From Streptomyces bluensis (GTDB lineage Bacteria; Actinomycetota; Actinomycetes; Streptomycetales; Streptomycetaceae): DNA of 64,000 nucleotides. Made by a program: the position numbers and the translations under genes. The DNA lies in NCBI RefSeq assembly GCF_014650715.1, contig NZ_BMVM01000020.1, positions 62,001 through 126,000 of the forward strand. The letters run 5' to 3'. Below, one piece after another: positions 32,834 through 41,709 of this stretch (its first letter is position 1; each line of letters opens with the position of its first letter). The notes beneath the pieces are model-generated. The model ran no database searches. It was given only the letters and a program-made list of their open reading frames with translations, and had not been told where the DNA came from.

Positions 32834-34465
32834 ATGCCCCAAACAGCTCAACCAGGCCAGAACGGTATCCCTGCCGGCGTACGGCGCCCCGCGCACGGTG
32901 TCACGGCCGTGCGCGGCGGCCGCACCTGGCGCACCTGGCATACCTGGCATACCTGGCGCCCCAGCCCGTACGCCGTCTTCGGCGGCCTGTTCTGGCTGGT
33001 GATGACGCTGGCGTACTGGCGGGTCCCGCTGTGCTGCGACGCCGGCCAGCACGCGGCGGTCGTCGAGCGCCTCAAGGCCGACCTGCTCCACCCCGCCCAT
33101 CCGATGGCGGACCTGCCGGGCGCGGGCAGCCCGTACTACTCGCCGTACGCCGTCGTGCAGGGCGCCCTCGCGCGGCTGACCGGGCTGTCGGGCTGGGAGG
33201 CGGTGAGGCTCGCCGCTCCGGTGAACCTGGCGGTGCTGCTGACGGGGATCGGCCGCTTCGTACGGACGCTGACGCCCCGCCCGTGGGCGCCGGTCCTCGC
33301 CGTGCTGTTCATGACGCTGCTGTGGGGCACCGAGCGGGTGCTGTGGAGCGGTTACCTCGGGCTGATGTCGATGACGACGAACCTCGGCTATCCGTCGACG
33401 TTCGCCATCGGGCTGACCTTCTGGGCATGGGCGATGACGGGCACGCGCGCGCGTGGAGCATCGCGTGGAGCACCACGTGGGGCATGTTCGTGGCGGGGGC
33501 ACGCCGGACTCGGCGTCCTGTACGGCCTGATCGTGCTGGTCCATCCGATCAGCGCGGTCGCGTCGCTGACGGGGGCGGTCGCGATCGTGGTGGCGTGGCA
33601 GCGCTCGTGGCGCGTCCCGGTCGTGGGCCGGTGGGCACTGACCGGGGCGGTCGCCCTGGGGGTCGCCGTGGTGTGGCCGTACTACGACGTGCTGGCGCTG
33701 CCGGGGAACACGGGTGTGGACGCCATCCACCGGCGCCTGTACGAGCACATGGGCGGCCACTTCTGGCTGGCCCTGCTCGGGGTGCCCGCGCTGTGGGCCC
33801 GTGCGCGGCGGGCGGGCGGCGGGCGCTGGTGGCGGGCCGGGCGGGACCCGTTGGTGCTGATGTTCGCGCTGGAGTGCCTGGTGGTGGCGTACGGCTGGAC
33901 GAGCGGCCACTACACGTACGGCAGGATCCTGGGGCTCACGGCGGTGCCCCCGCAGCTCGCGCTGGCCGTGGAGTTGGCGGCGCCCCGGCCGTGGGAGTGG
34001 GCGAGGCGGGCGCTGGGCGCGGCCGCTGCCGCCGGGGTGTGCGTCGGGTTCCTCGCGCAGGCGGGGGCGGTGGTGCCTCGTGCGCTGGACCCGGTGGGGT
34101 TCGCACAGCCGCCGCAGTGGCCGGGGTACGGATGGGCGGCCCGGCACATCGGGCCCGGCGAGGTGGTGATCACCGACGGGTACTACGCCGGTCACGCCAT
34201 CGCCGGGTACGGGCCGAACCTGGTCGCGCCCGCCTGGCCCGACCCCGCCCTGGACGAGCGGGAGCGGGCGCGACGGCTCGCCGACGTCCGCGCCTACCTC
34301 GACCCGGCGTCCACCCGCGCCGAGCGCACCGCCATCGCCCGGCGTTACCACGTGCGCTGGCTACTCCTCACGCGGTGGCGGAAGGTGCCGGAGGAGGCGG
34401 TGGTGGTGGACCGGAACCGGCGGACGGGGGAGGTGCTGGCGAGGCTGGGGGCGGCACGGGGCTGA
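32834..34465 (+). CDS. Polytopic membrane protein, possible GT-C type transferase
   Basis: 543 aa, about ten TM segments. ATG at 32834 with AGGGGA upstream, 30 bp after the previous gene. The N-terminus carries an odd tryptophan repeat (WRTWHTWHTWRP, about residues 32-43) encoded by 12-nt direct repeats, just before TM1 (YAVFGGLFWLVMTLAYW). The first loop has CCDAGQHAAVVERL, then PYYSPYAVVQGALARLTG; a hydrophilic C-terminal domain of about 100 residues ends the protein. GT-C-like layout suggests transfer of sugars outside the membrane; this is inference. Confidence 0.75.
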   Translation: MPQTAQPGQNGIPAGVRRPAHGVTAVRGGRTWRTWHTWHTWRPSPYAVFGGLFWLVMTLAYWRVPLCCDAGQHAAVVERLKADLLHPAHPMADLPGAGSPYYSPYAVVQGALARLTGLSGWEAVRLAAPVNLAVLLTGIGRFVRTLTPRPWAPVLAVLFMTLLWGTERVLWSGYLGLMSMTTNLGYPSTFAIGLTFWAWAMTGTRARGASRGAPRGACSWRGHAGLGVLYGLIVLVHPISAVASLTGAVAIVVAWQRSWRVPVVGRWALTGAVALGVAVVWPYYDVLALPGNTGVDAIHRRLYEHMGGHFWLALLGVPALWARARRAGGGRWWRAGRDPLVLMFALECLVVAYGWTSGHYTYGRILGLTAVPPQLALAVELAAPRPWEWARRALGAAAAAGVCVGFLAQAGAVVPRALDPVGFAQPPQWPGYGWAARHIGPGEVVITDGYYAGHAIAGYGPNLVAPAWPDPALDERERARRLADVRAYLDPASTRAERTAIARRYHVRWLLLTRWRKVPEEAVVVDRNRRTGEVLARLGAARG

Positions 34466-34470
34466 GTCAG

Positions 34471-34565
34471 TACTCGATGGCGAGCCCGTTGCTCGACGGC
34501 GAGCCCCTTACTCGGCCACGAGCCCCTTACTCGGCCACGAGCCCTTTACTCGATGACGAGTTCGA
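34471..34565. repeat. 19-bp tandem array (5 units) rooted in the ohr stop codon
   Basis: Units at 34471, 34490, 34509, 34528 and 34547, consensus TACTCGGCCACGAGCCCCT. The last unit (34547-34565) is the 3' end of the ohr coding sequence; its TAA stop is at 34546-34548 on the minus strand. The other four copies extend downstream of ohr to within 5 bp of the convergent gene stop. Confidence 0.9.
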
Positions 34566-34959
34566 CCGGGATGTTGCCGCGGGTGGCGTTGGAGTAGGGG
34601 CAGACCTGGTGGGCCTGCTCGACGAGCTTGCGGCCGGTCGCCTCGTCCACGGAGTCCGGCAGCTCCACGCGCAGCGTCACCTTGAGGGCGAAGCCCTCAC
34701 CCTGCTTGCCGATGCCGACCTCGGCGGTCACCGCGGCCTCGCTGACGTCGACCTTCGCCTGACGGCCGATGAGCCCCAGGGCGCTGCCGAAGCAGGCGGC
34801 GTATCCCGCGGCGAAGAGCTGTTCCGGGTTCGTGCCCTGGCCGTCGCCACCCAGCTCCGTCGGCAGGCTCAGCGCGAGGTCGATCTTGCCGTCGGAGGTG
34901 ACGGCGCGACCCTCGCGGCCGTGGGTGGCGGTGGCGACAGCGGTGTAGATCGCATCCAT
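34546..34959 (-). CDS. ohr: Organic hydroperoxide resistance protein (Ohr/OsmC family)
   Basis: 137 aa. Thiol peroxidase that reduces organic hydroperoxides. Both active cysteines are present, Cys56 in GYAACFGSALG and Cys120 in HQVCPYSNATRGN, with NPEQLFAAGYAACF typical of Ohr rather than OsmC. ATG at 34959 has GAGAGGGA upstream; the frame is open 15 codons further but that is unlikely to be used. Divergent from ohrR with a palindromic operator between them. The end of the gene is reiterated as a 19-bp array. Confidence 0.95.
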   Translation of the reverse strand: MDAIYTAVATATHGREGRAVTSDGKIDLALSLPTELGGDGQGTNPEQLFAAGYAACFGSALGLIGRQAKVDVSEAAVTAEVGIGKQGEGFALKVTLRVELPDSVDEATGRKLVEQAHQVCPYSNATRGNIPVELVIE

Positions 34960-35045
34960 GGGAAAACCATCCCTCTCGGAGTTCACGTTCGGCTCGACGT
35001 TCATGTCCGGCGGCTCGGTCCGGCCGCCCGCACGGCACGATTAGA

Positions 35046-35064
35046 GCACGCAATTCAATTGTGC
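35046..35064. promoter_or_regulatory. Probable OhrR operator
   Basis: Imperfect palindrome centred on CAATTCAATTG (35052-35062), flanked by GCAC and GTGC. The TACAATT-AATTGTA-type palindrome is the known OhrR binding pattern. It lies in the 141-bp divergent promoter of ohr and ohrR, where one repressor could silence both. Confidence 0.7.
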
Positions 35065-35100
35065 ACAACTAAATGACACACCGGAGGTACTCTCGACCCA

Positions 35101-35624
35101 TGACCCCGACCCCGACCTCAGCCACCGACCCGGCCTCGGTCTCGCCCTCGGTCCCCGACGCGGACCTCCTGCGCCTCGACAAACAGATCTGCTTCTCGCT
35201 GCACGCGGCCTCGCGCGCCTTCAACGGCGTCTACCGCGTCCTCCTCAAGGACCTCGGCCTCACCTACCCGCAGTACCTGGTGATGCTGGTGCTGTGGGAG
35301 CGGGGCGAGTTGCCCGTGAAGAAGCTGGGCGAACACCTGCGCCTCGACTCCGGCACGCTGTCGCCGCTGCTGAAGCGACTGGAGGCGGCCGGTCTGGTGC
35401 GGCGCGAGCGCAGCGCACGCGACGAGCGGTCGGTGGAGGTGCGGCCGACCGAGGAGGGCCTGGCGCTGCGCGAACGGGCCCTGGAAGTACCGCGCCGGAT
35501 CATGGCGGCGACGAGCTTCGACCTCGACGAACTGCGCGATCTGCACACCCGCCTCGACCGCCTGACGGCCGCGCTGGACGGGGCGGCACTGGAGGAGACG
35601 CCAGGCTGCGCCTCGCAGCCCTGA
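35101..35624 (+). CDS. ohrR: MarR-family organic hydroperoxide sensor repressor
   Basis: 174 aa. Winged-helix repressor whose reactive cysteine senses organic peroxides: Cys31 in LDKQICFSLHAASRAFNGVY is the conserved position. LTYPQYLVMLVLWERGELPV and LDSGTLSPLLKRLEAAGLVRRERS form the DNA-binding region. ATG at 35101 was chosen with GGAGG 12 nt before; an in-frame ATG at 35073 would place that site inside the gene. Divergent partner of ohr. Confidence 0.95.
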
Positions 35625-35708
35625 CCTCGCGGGCTTGCGCACCTGTTGGTGGCGACAGGCGGCGTATCGCCATGAATGTGGCATTTGACCGACTTACGAT
35701 CCGGTCTG

Positions 35709-37103
35709 ATGACACGCCGAATCCAGCCTCGAAGAACCCAGCCCCGGAGAATCCGGGACCGGAGAACCCAGCCCCGAACCCGCAGCCGACCCGGGCGACC
35801 CAGCCGACCCGGGCGACCCGAGCGGCCCGGCCGCTCCGAAGTCCGCCCCCGGTTGCTCGCCCTCGCCGCGGCCTGGGCGGTCACCCGCGCCCTGATGCTG
35901 TGGCTGCTCGCCCACAACCACCACCCCCTGCTCGGCGGCGGCGGTGTCGCGGGTGAGGTGTACCGGCTGTACGCCCGCTGGTACGGCGTCCTCTCGGGCG
36001 GCGCGTACCCGGAGGGCGACCCGCTCTGGCAGTACCCACCGGGCGCCGGACCGCTGCTGCTCGCGCCCGGGGCGCTGCCGGGGCTGACGTACTTCCAGGC
36101 CTTCGTGGCCCTCACCGTCGCCGCGGACGCCGTCGTCACGGTCGCCCTCACGCGCGCGGGAACGCGCCCCGCCGGGCGCAGCCTGAGCGGGGCCGCGCTG
36201 TGGACCGCAGGGCTGCCGGTCATGCTGTACCTGCCGCTGGTGCGGTACGACGTGCTGGTCACGGCGTGCGCCGTCATCGCCCTGTTGACGTTTTCGCGCT
36301 CCACGCGCGCGTGCGGGGCGTTCGCCGCGCTGGGTGCCCTGGCGAAGGTCTGGCCCGCGCTGACGCTGATCGGCACACCGAGGGGCCGTACGACGAAGGA
36401 GGCGTGGGCGGCCGCCGCGGTCACCACGGCGGTGCTGCTGGGGACGCTCGCCGTGCTCTTCAGGACGCCGTTCGACTTCTTACGCCAGCAGGGCCACCGC
36501 GGTGTGCAGATCGAGTCGCTCGGCGGCACGGCTCTCGGTCTCGCCCGCCGCGCGGGCTGGGACGGGGACGTGCGGTACCGGTACGGCGCGATGGAGTTCG
36601 TGGGGCCGTACGTGGCGGAGGTCGCGGCTCTCTCGCTCGCCCTCACCGTCGCCGCCTTCGGCGCCCTGCTGCTGTGGCGGACGCGCGCCCGCCGCTGGTC
36701 GCCTGCGACCCCGTACGACGCCGCGCTGAGCGCCGTGCTGCTCTTCACGGTCACCAGCCGGGTGATCAGCCCGCAGTACATGGTGTGGCTGCTGGGGCTG
36801 GCCGCCGTGTGCCTGACCTCGCGGCACACCACGCAACGCGCGGTGGCCGTGCTGATCGTGGCGGCGACGGCGGTCAGCGCGGTGACGTATCCCGTGCTCT
36901 ACCAGGAGGTCGTCGGCAGCACCTGGACGGGCTGCCTGCTGATGCTCGTACGCAATGGCCTGCTGACGGCCGCGGCGGTCCTGTCCTTCGTACGGCTGTG
37001 GCGGGGCACGGCCGCCGGCCCGCGACATCAGGACGACTCGGAATCCAGCAGCCCGGAACGGAACCCGAGCCGTATTCCTGCCATCTTCCCCACAAGAGGC
37101 TAA
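35709..37103 (+). CDS. Polytopic membrane protein, GT87/DUF2029-like
   Basis: 464 aa. A highly basic N-terminus of about 45 residues built of repeated RR-QP and RPG words (encoded by short direct repeats) precedes some ten TM segments (LLALAAAWAVTRALMLWLLA first). WQYPPGAGPLLLAPGALPG after TM1 is the loop motif of GT87-type mannosyltransferases, which use polyprenyl-phosphate sugars. Start ATG at 35709 has no clear ribosome site and may be leaderless; the frame is open 11 codons further upstream. It lies 56 bp upstream of a GT2 gene on the same strand and may share its function in envelope glycan assembly. Confidence 0.75.
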   Translation: MTRRIQPRRTQPRRIRDRRTQPRTRSRPGRPSRPGRPERPGRSEVRPRLLALAAAWAVTRALMLWLLAHNHHPLLGGGGVAGEVYRLYARWYGVLSGGAYPEGDPLWQYPPGAGPLLLAPGALPGLTYFQAFVALTVAADAVVTVALTRAGTRPAGRSLSGAALWTAGLPVMLYLPLVRYDVLVTACAVIALLTFSRSTRACGAFAALGALAKVWPALTLIGTPRGRTTKEAWAAAAVTTAVLLGTLAVLFRTPFDFLRQQGHRGVQIESLGGTALGLARRAGWDGDVRYRYGAMEFVGPYVAEVAALSLALTVAAFGALLLWRTRARRWSPATPYDAALSAVLLFTVTSRVISPQYMVWLLGLAAVCLTSRHTTQRAVAVLIVAATAVSAVTYPVLYQEVVGSTWTGCLLMLVRNGLLTAAAVLSFVRLWRGTAAGPRHQDDSESSSPERNPSRIPAIFPTRG

Positions 37104-37159
37104 GTACCTCTTAAACGGGAAAACGACAACAACATCAACTATTCCGACTCGTGGGAGCC

Positions 37160-38755
37160 ATGGACCCTCACCACTCGCAGGTCAGCGTCGTCGTCATCGG
37201 ATACGACGACGCCACCCATGTGGCGGGCGCGGTCCGCTCGGCGCTCGCGCAGGGCCCGGCCGTGCGTGAGGTGATCGCGGTCGACGACTGCTCGACGGAC
37301 GGCAGCGCGGAGCTGCTTCAGCGGCTGGCCGCCGCCGAACCGCGACTGCGGGTGATCCGCCGCCGGGTCAACAGCGGCGGCTGCGGCACCCCGCGCAACG
37401 ACGGCATCGAGGCCGCGACAGCCCCGTACGTGATGTTCCTGGACAGCGACGACGTGCTGCCGCCCGGTGCGGTGGACGCGCTGCTGCGCGCGGCGGCCGA
37501 GCAGGACGCGGACGTCGCGGCGGGCCTGTGCGTGCGCCGGGAGCTGCCGTCCGGGCGCGAGACCCCGTGGCAGCCCGAGCTGTACGCGCAGCCGGCCGTG
37601 ATCGCCCGCCCGTCCCGGCACACCCGCCTGGTCCACGACACGCTGTGCGTCAACAAGCTCTACCGCACCGACTTCCTGCGCCGGCACCGGATCCGCTTTC
37701 CCGACGGGCGGTTCCCGTACGAGGACTTCGTGTTCAGCGCGCGTGTGCTGGCCGCCGCCCCGCGCGTGGCGCTCGTTCCGGACACCGTCTACGTCTGGCA
37801 CGTGCGGCGTTCCGCGGCCCGGCTGTCCATCTCCCTCGACCGCGCGGGCATCGACAACTGGCGGGCGCGGACGGAGGCCCACCGGCTGGCGTACGACATC
37901 CTCCTCGGTGCCGGGGAGAAGCGGCTGGCGCGGGCGGCGCGGGCGAGGTTCCTCGAACACTCGGTGCGGATGTACGCACGCGAACTCGACCAGCGCGGGG
38001 CCGAGTACCGGCGCGCGTGGTGGGCCCTCACGCGCGCGTACCTGAAGACCTTCGACGCGGCCGACTTCGCGCGGGCGCCCGCGCCGGGGCGCGTCGTGGC
38101 GCGTGTGATCCTGGCCTCCGCCGAGCCGCGCGACGTGCCCCGCCTCAAGGAACTCGCGGCCCGCCCGGCCCGGCTGACACCGCCGTACGCCCGCGCGGCC
38201 GACGGCACCCCGGTGTGGTCGGCGGACCTGCCCCAGGTGCGGCTGGACCACCTCCTCGAACGCCCCCTGCGCCTGCTGCCCGTAGCCGTCGACGCCGAAC
38301 TGCGCCCCCGCGCGCGCGACACCCTGCTCCGGCTGCGCCTGCACGAGCTGTACGGGCGGCTGGGGCAGGCCGGGCCCGAGGCGGTGGACGTGGAGTTCAC
38401 GCACCGGGACGACGGCCGGGTGGGGCTCGCGCGCACGGTTCCCCTCACGGCCGAGCCGGACTCCGAGAGCTGGCTGGCCACCATGCCGGTCGACCTCGGT
38501 GAGCTGGGCTCGGGCACCTGGGACCTGCGGCTGCGGCTGCGCTTCCGGGACGGCACCAGCCGGGAGACCACCGCCCACGCGCTCGCCGGGCGCGGGCTGC
38601 TGCGGCGGACGGCCGTACCGAGCGCGCGCCACGGGCTGCTCCTCGTGCAGCCGTACGCGACCCACGCCGGGGCGCTCGCGTTGCGGCTCGCGCCCGGTTG
38701 GCGAGGATTGACAGATGTCATGAGCAGACGAGCCAAACGCCTGCTTCATCAGTGA
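37160..38755 (+). CDS. GT2 glycosyltransferase with C-terminal accessory domain
   Basis: 531 aa. GT-A domain at about 8-240: SVVVIGYDDATHVAGAVRSA, AVDDCSTDGS, NSGGCGTPRNDGIEA, FLDSDDVLPPGA. A further 290 residues form an alpha segment and a beta-rich region (VEFTHRDDGRVGLARTVPL, GTWDLRLRLRFRDGT). It is closely similar in word order to the N-terminal 530 residues of the 983-aa protein at 50.5-53.4 kb, but lacks the TagF domain. ATG at 37160 has GGGAG only 3 nt before it; GTG at 37151 is an alternative. Likely adds sugar to a wall polymer precursor. Confidence 0.85.
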   Translation: MDPHHSQVSVVVIGYDDATHVAGAVRSALAQGPAVREVIAVDDCSTDGSAELLQRLAAAEPRLRVIRRRVNSGGCGTPRNDGIEAATAPYVMFLDSDDVLPPGAVDALLRAAAEQDADVAAGLCVRRELPSGRETPWQPELYAQPAVIARPSRHTRLVHDTLCVNKLYRTDFLRRHRIRFPDGRFPYEDFVFSARVLAAAPRVALVPDTVYVWHVRRSAARLSISLDRAGIDNWRARTEAHRLAYDILLGAGEKRLARAARARFLEHSVRMYARELDQRGAEYRRAWWALTRAYLKTFDAADFARAPAPGRVVARVILASAEPRDVPRLKELAARPARLTPPYARAADGTPVWSADLPQVRLDHLLERPLRLLPVAVDAELRPRARDTLLRLRLHELYGRLGQAGPEAVDVEFTHRDDGRVGLARTVPLTAEPDSESWLATMPVDLGELGSGTWDLRLRLRFRDGTSRETTAHALAGRGLLRRTAVPSARHGLLLVQPYATHAGALALRLAPGWRGLTDVMSRRAKRLLHQ

Positions 38756-38857
38756 CCGAGCAACCGCCTGCTTCACTGGTGCACGACCCGTAGCTGAATT
38801 GGTGGACACAAGACTGGCGCACGGCCCGTAGGAGCATGCGAGAAGGGACGGCTGTCC

Positions 38858-39853
38858 ATGACCTGGCTGATCACCGGCGGCGCCGGCTACATCGGGGCGC
38901 ACGTCGTCCGCGCCCTGCGCGAAGCGGGCGAGCGGACCGTGGTCTACGACGACCTGTCGACGGGGATCGCCGAGCGGGTGCCCGAGGGGGTGCGGCTGGT
39001 CGAGGGCTCCACGCTGGACAGCGAGCTGCTGCACCGCACCCTGACCCGGCACACCGTCACCGGCGTGATCCACCTCGCTGCGAAGAAGCAGGTCGGCGAG
39101 TCGGTCGAACAGCCGCTGCACTACTACCGGGAGAACGTCGAAGGGCTGCGCGTCCTGCTCTCCGCCGTCACCGAGGCGAGGGTGCCGTGCTTCCTCTTCT
39201 CCTCCTCGGCGGCCGTGTACGGGATGCCGTCCGACGCGCGGAACGAGCCGCTGGTGACCGAGGAGGCGCCGTGCGTGCCGATGAGCCCGTACGGCGAGAC
39301 CAAGCTCGCGGGCGAGTGGCTGGTACGGGCCACGGGCAAGGCGACGGGCATGTCGACGGCGTCACTCCGCTACTTCAACGTGGCGGGAGCCGCCTCGCCC
39401 GAGCTCGCGGACGTCGGCGTCTTCAACCTCATCCCGATGGTCTTCGAGAAGCTGACCGAGGGCACGGCGCCGCGGATCTTCGGCAACGACTACCCGACGC
39501 CCGACGGCACGTGCGTCCGGGACTTCATCCACGTGGTGGACCTGGCCGAGGCCCACGTGGCGACGGCCCATCGCCTACAGGCCGCCCGCGGTACGCACCT
39601 GACCCTCAACATCGGGCGCGGTGAGGGCGTCTCGGTCCGCGAGATGATCGAACGCATCAACGCGCTCACCGGCCACGACGTGACCCCGACCGTCACCCCG
39701 CGCCGCCCCGGCGACCCCGCCCGCGTGGTCGCCTCGGCACACCGCGCCGCCGACGAGCTCGGCTGGAAGGCCCGCTACGGCGTGGAGGACATGATCTCCT
39801 CGGCGTGGGAGGGCTGGCTGCGGAGGCATCCGGGGGCGGGGCGGGGCCTATGA
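38858..39853 (+). CDS. galE: UDP-glucose 4-epimerase
   Basis: 331 aa. Interconverts UDP-glucose and UDP-galactose using bound NAD. Rossmann motif GGAGYIG (7-13), catalytic Tyr145 and Lys149 in SPYGETKLAGE, and the Ser run SSSAAVYG at 115-122. Preceded by AGAAGGGA. Follows the GT2 gene by about 100 bp and would supply UDP-galactose to nearby transferases. The end ALTGHDVTPTVTPRRPGDPA with the final WLRRHPG is typical of the family. Confidence 0.95.
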   Translation: MTWLITGGAGYIGAHVVRALREAGERTVVYDDLSTGIAERVPEGVRLVEGSTLDSELLHRTLTRHTVTGVIHLAAKKQVGESVEQPLHYYRENVEGLRVLLSAVTEARVPCFLFSSSAAVYGMPSDARNEPLVTEEAPCVPMSPYGETKLAGEWLVRATGKATGMSTASLRYFNVAGAASPELADVGVFNLIPMVFEKLTEGTAPRIFGNDYPTPDGTCVRDFIHVVDLAEAHVATAHRLQAARGTHLTLNIGRGEGVSVREMIERINALTGHDVTPTVTPRRPGDPARVVASAHRAADELGWKARYGVEDMISSAWEGWLRRHPGAGRGL

Positions 39854-40096
39854 GGGTCCGTCGTCCTACTGAGGTACCGCCATCGACAGCTCGTTCAGGA
39901 GGTCCGCGACGGCGATTGCCGCGTTGGCCAGGATCGCTGTGACGGTGATGACGCGTAGGCGGTGGACATGTGCCTCGCCTTTCAGTCGAACACGTCGTGA
40001 GGTCGGCGAGCCCTGCGAGGTCGGCGAGCCCTGGATGCTCACGCGGTGGGAACGGTTGGATGGTCGGTGCCGTCCGTTCCGACCGCTGGAGGTGTC

Positions 40097-40645
40097 GTGA
40101 CCGAGCCTGTGCGAGTGCGCAGCCAGAGGGATCAGGAAGGGCAGAAACCGCAGCGCGAGCGGCGGCCGAAGGCCATCGACAACGTACGAGCCGCACTGCC
40201 CGCGCTCTGGCTGAACCTCGCACTACACGGAGAGGGTCACATCCCCGCACCATATTTCGACGCAGCTGGCGCCGTAGCCGAATCAATCAATGCCGACCCG
40301 GACTGGCGCACCTGGTGGTCCAGCGCAGAGCGGGGTGAGCTCACGATCGAGATCGAGTTCGGTGACCGCTACGGGCGCAGCAGCGTCGCCGTACGGAGAG
40401 GCCAGGTCTGGGCTTCGTTTCACCTTGAGGCGTCGCGCTTCAAAGGTCGCGCCCCAGGCGCTCTCACCTATCTTGCCTGCACTGACATGACAGCTTTCAC
40501 GCAGGTATCGGCGGAGTTGGCCATGGTCGCACCGCCGGCGCTTCCGCTTCCCTCCAACGCGACGCCTCCGACACCCAAGAGCGAAGCAGCCCGCGAACGA
40601 CTGGCTGAGTTGCGCAGACGTCACCGGGCGAGGCCAAAGATGTAG
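40097..40645 (+). CDS. Conserved hypothetical protein (actinobacterial)
   Basis: 182 aa, soluble, no signal or TM. GTG at 40097 has GGAGG 4-5 nt before it. The N-terminus is basic (RSQRDQEGQKPQRERRPKA); the middle has LNLALHGEGHIPAPYFDAAG and WWSSAERGELTIEIEFGDRYG; the tail ends RLAELRRRHRARPKM. Codon use is less GC-biased than its neighbours, which fits the accessory stretch from 40 to 47 kb. I do not recognise the family. Confidence 0.7.
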   Translation: MTEPVRVRSQRDQEGQKPQRERRPKAIDNVRAALPALWLNLALHGEGHIPAPYFDAAGAVAESINADPDWRTWWSSAERGELTIEIEFGDRYGRSSVAVRRGQVWASFHLEASRFKGRAPGALTYLACTDMTAFTQVSAELAMVAPPALPLPSNATPPTPKSEAARERLAELRRRHRARPKM

Positions 40646-40909
40646 CTCCCGACCGGGGGCCTGCCAGTGCTCTGACCGGGGCGGTTCGCCGGGTTGGCGC
40701 TTGTGTGACGTCCGTTGCGACGCAGGTGAGTGTCGCGCGGCCACCCCGATGCCGTCCGCGTCCGCCACGGCCACACCGCCGGCGGGGCCGCTTCCTACGT
40801 GCCTTGGAAAAAGTTGTGGGCCGCTGTCGATCCGGCCATGTCCCGTTCGACGTCATGATGTGCGGCGCCTCGCCACACGATGACGCGACAGGACCTGACG
40901 AGGAGACAC

Positions 40910-41554
40910 GTGGATCAACTACTGCGAGTTATGAACTTCAACGTATCGAGTGACGGAATCGGTGCCGGCGAGCACCAGAGTCTCAAACTGCCGTTCGGCC
41001 ACGACCATCCGGAGAAGCTGTTCGCCTGGGCCGGGGCCACGGCAAGCTGGCCCATGCGCACGGATCCCGGCGGGAGCCGGGGCCTCGACGACTACTTCAC
41101 GCGAGACTTCGCACGCAACATCGGTGCCGAGATCATGGGCCGCAACAAGTTCGGGCCGCAGCGCGGGCCCTGGCCGGACCATGAGTGGCGCGGCTGGTGG
41201 GGGGAGAAGCCCCCGTTCCGCACGCCGGTGTTCGTCATGACCCACCATGAGCGTCCGTCGTTCACGCTCTGCGACACCACGTTCCACTTCGTTGGCGGCG
41301 CCCCGGCCATGGTCCTCGAACGGGCGCGGGAAGCGGCGCAGGGCAAGGACGTCCGACTAGGCGGCGGGGTCACCACCATCCGGCAGTTCCTTGCTGCTGA
41401 CCTCGTCGACACCATGCATGTGGCGGTCTCGCCGGTAAAGCTCGGGTCCGGACTACGACTCTGGGAGTCCCCCGATGAACTGCTCGACCGATTCCACCTG
41501 GAGGTCGTGCCCAGCCCGAGCGGCGTGACACACCACCTGTTCTGGCGAAAGTGA
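40910..41554 (+). CDS. Dihydrofolate reductase / RibD C-terminal-like reductase
   Basis: 214 aa, predicted NADPH-dependent oxidoreductase of the RibD C-terminal group. Core motifs are NFNVSSDGIGAGEHQSL, GAEIMGRNKFGPQRGPWPD, TPVFVMTHHERPSF and the cofactor-binding GKDVRLGGGVTTIRQFLAADLVDTM split by ordinary spacing. GTG at 40910 has AGGAG 4 nt upstream. The substrate is not known; such proteins are often unrelated to folate. The preceding 260 bp hold no gene. Confidence 0.87.
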   Translation: MDQLLRVMNFNVSSDGIGAGEHQSLKLPFGHDHPEKLFAWAGATASWPMRTDPGGSRGLDDYFTRDFARNIGAEIMGRNKFGPQRGPWPDHEWRGWWGEKPPFRTPVFVMTHHERPSFTLCDTTFHFVGGAPAMVLERAREAAQGKDVRLGGGVTTIRQFLAADLVDTMHVAVSPVKLGSGLRLWESPDELLDRFHLEVVPSPSGVTHHLFWRK

Positions 41555-41709
41555 CGCGAGAGCCCACTCGATCGAGTTCAGGTTGCGACTGTGAGGGGGC
41601 GCCCGCCCCATCGGATGCCCTTCTCACCACGGATGCGGGCGCGTTCCTTGCGTGGGGCGGCGAGTACGTCGGGGTGGCGGGCCCGAGGACAGGTACGAAG
41701 TGATCGACG

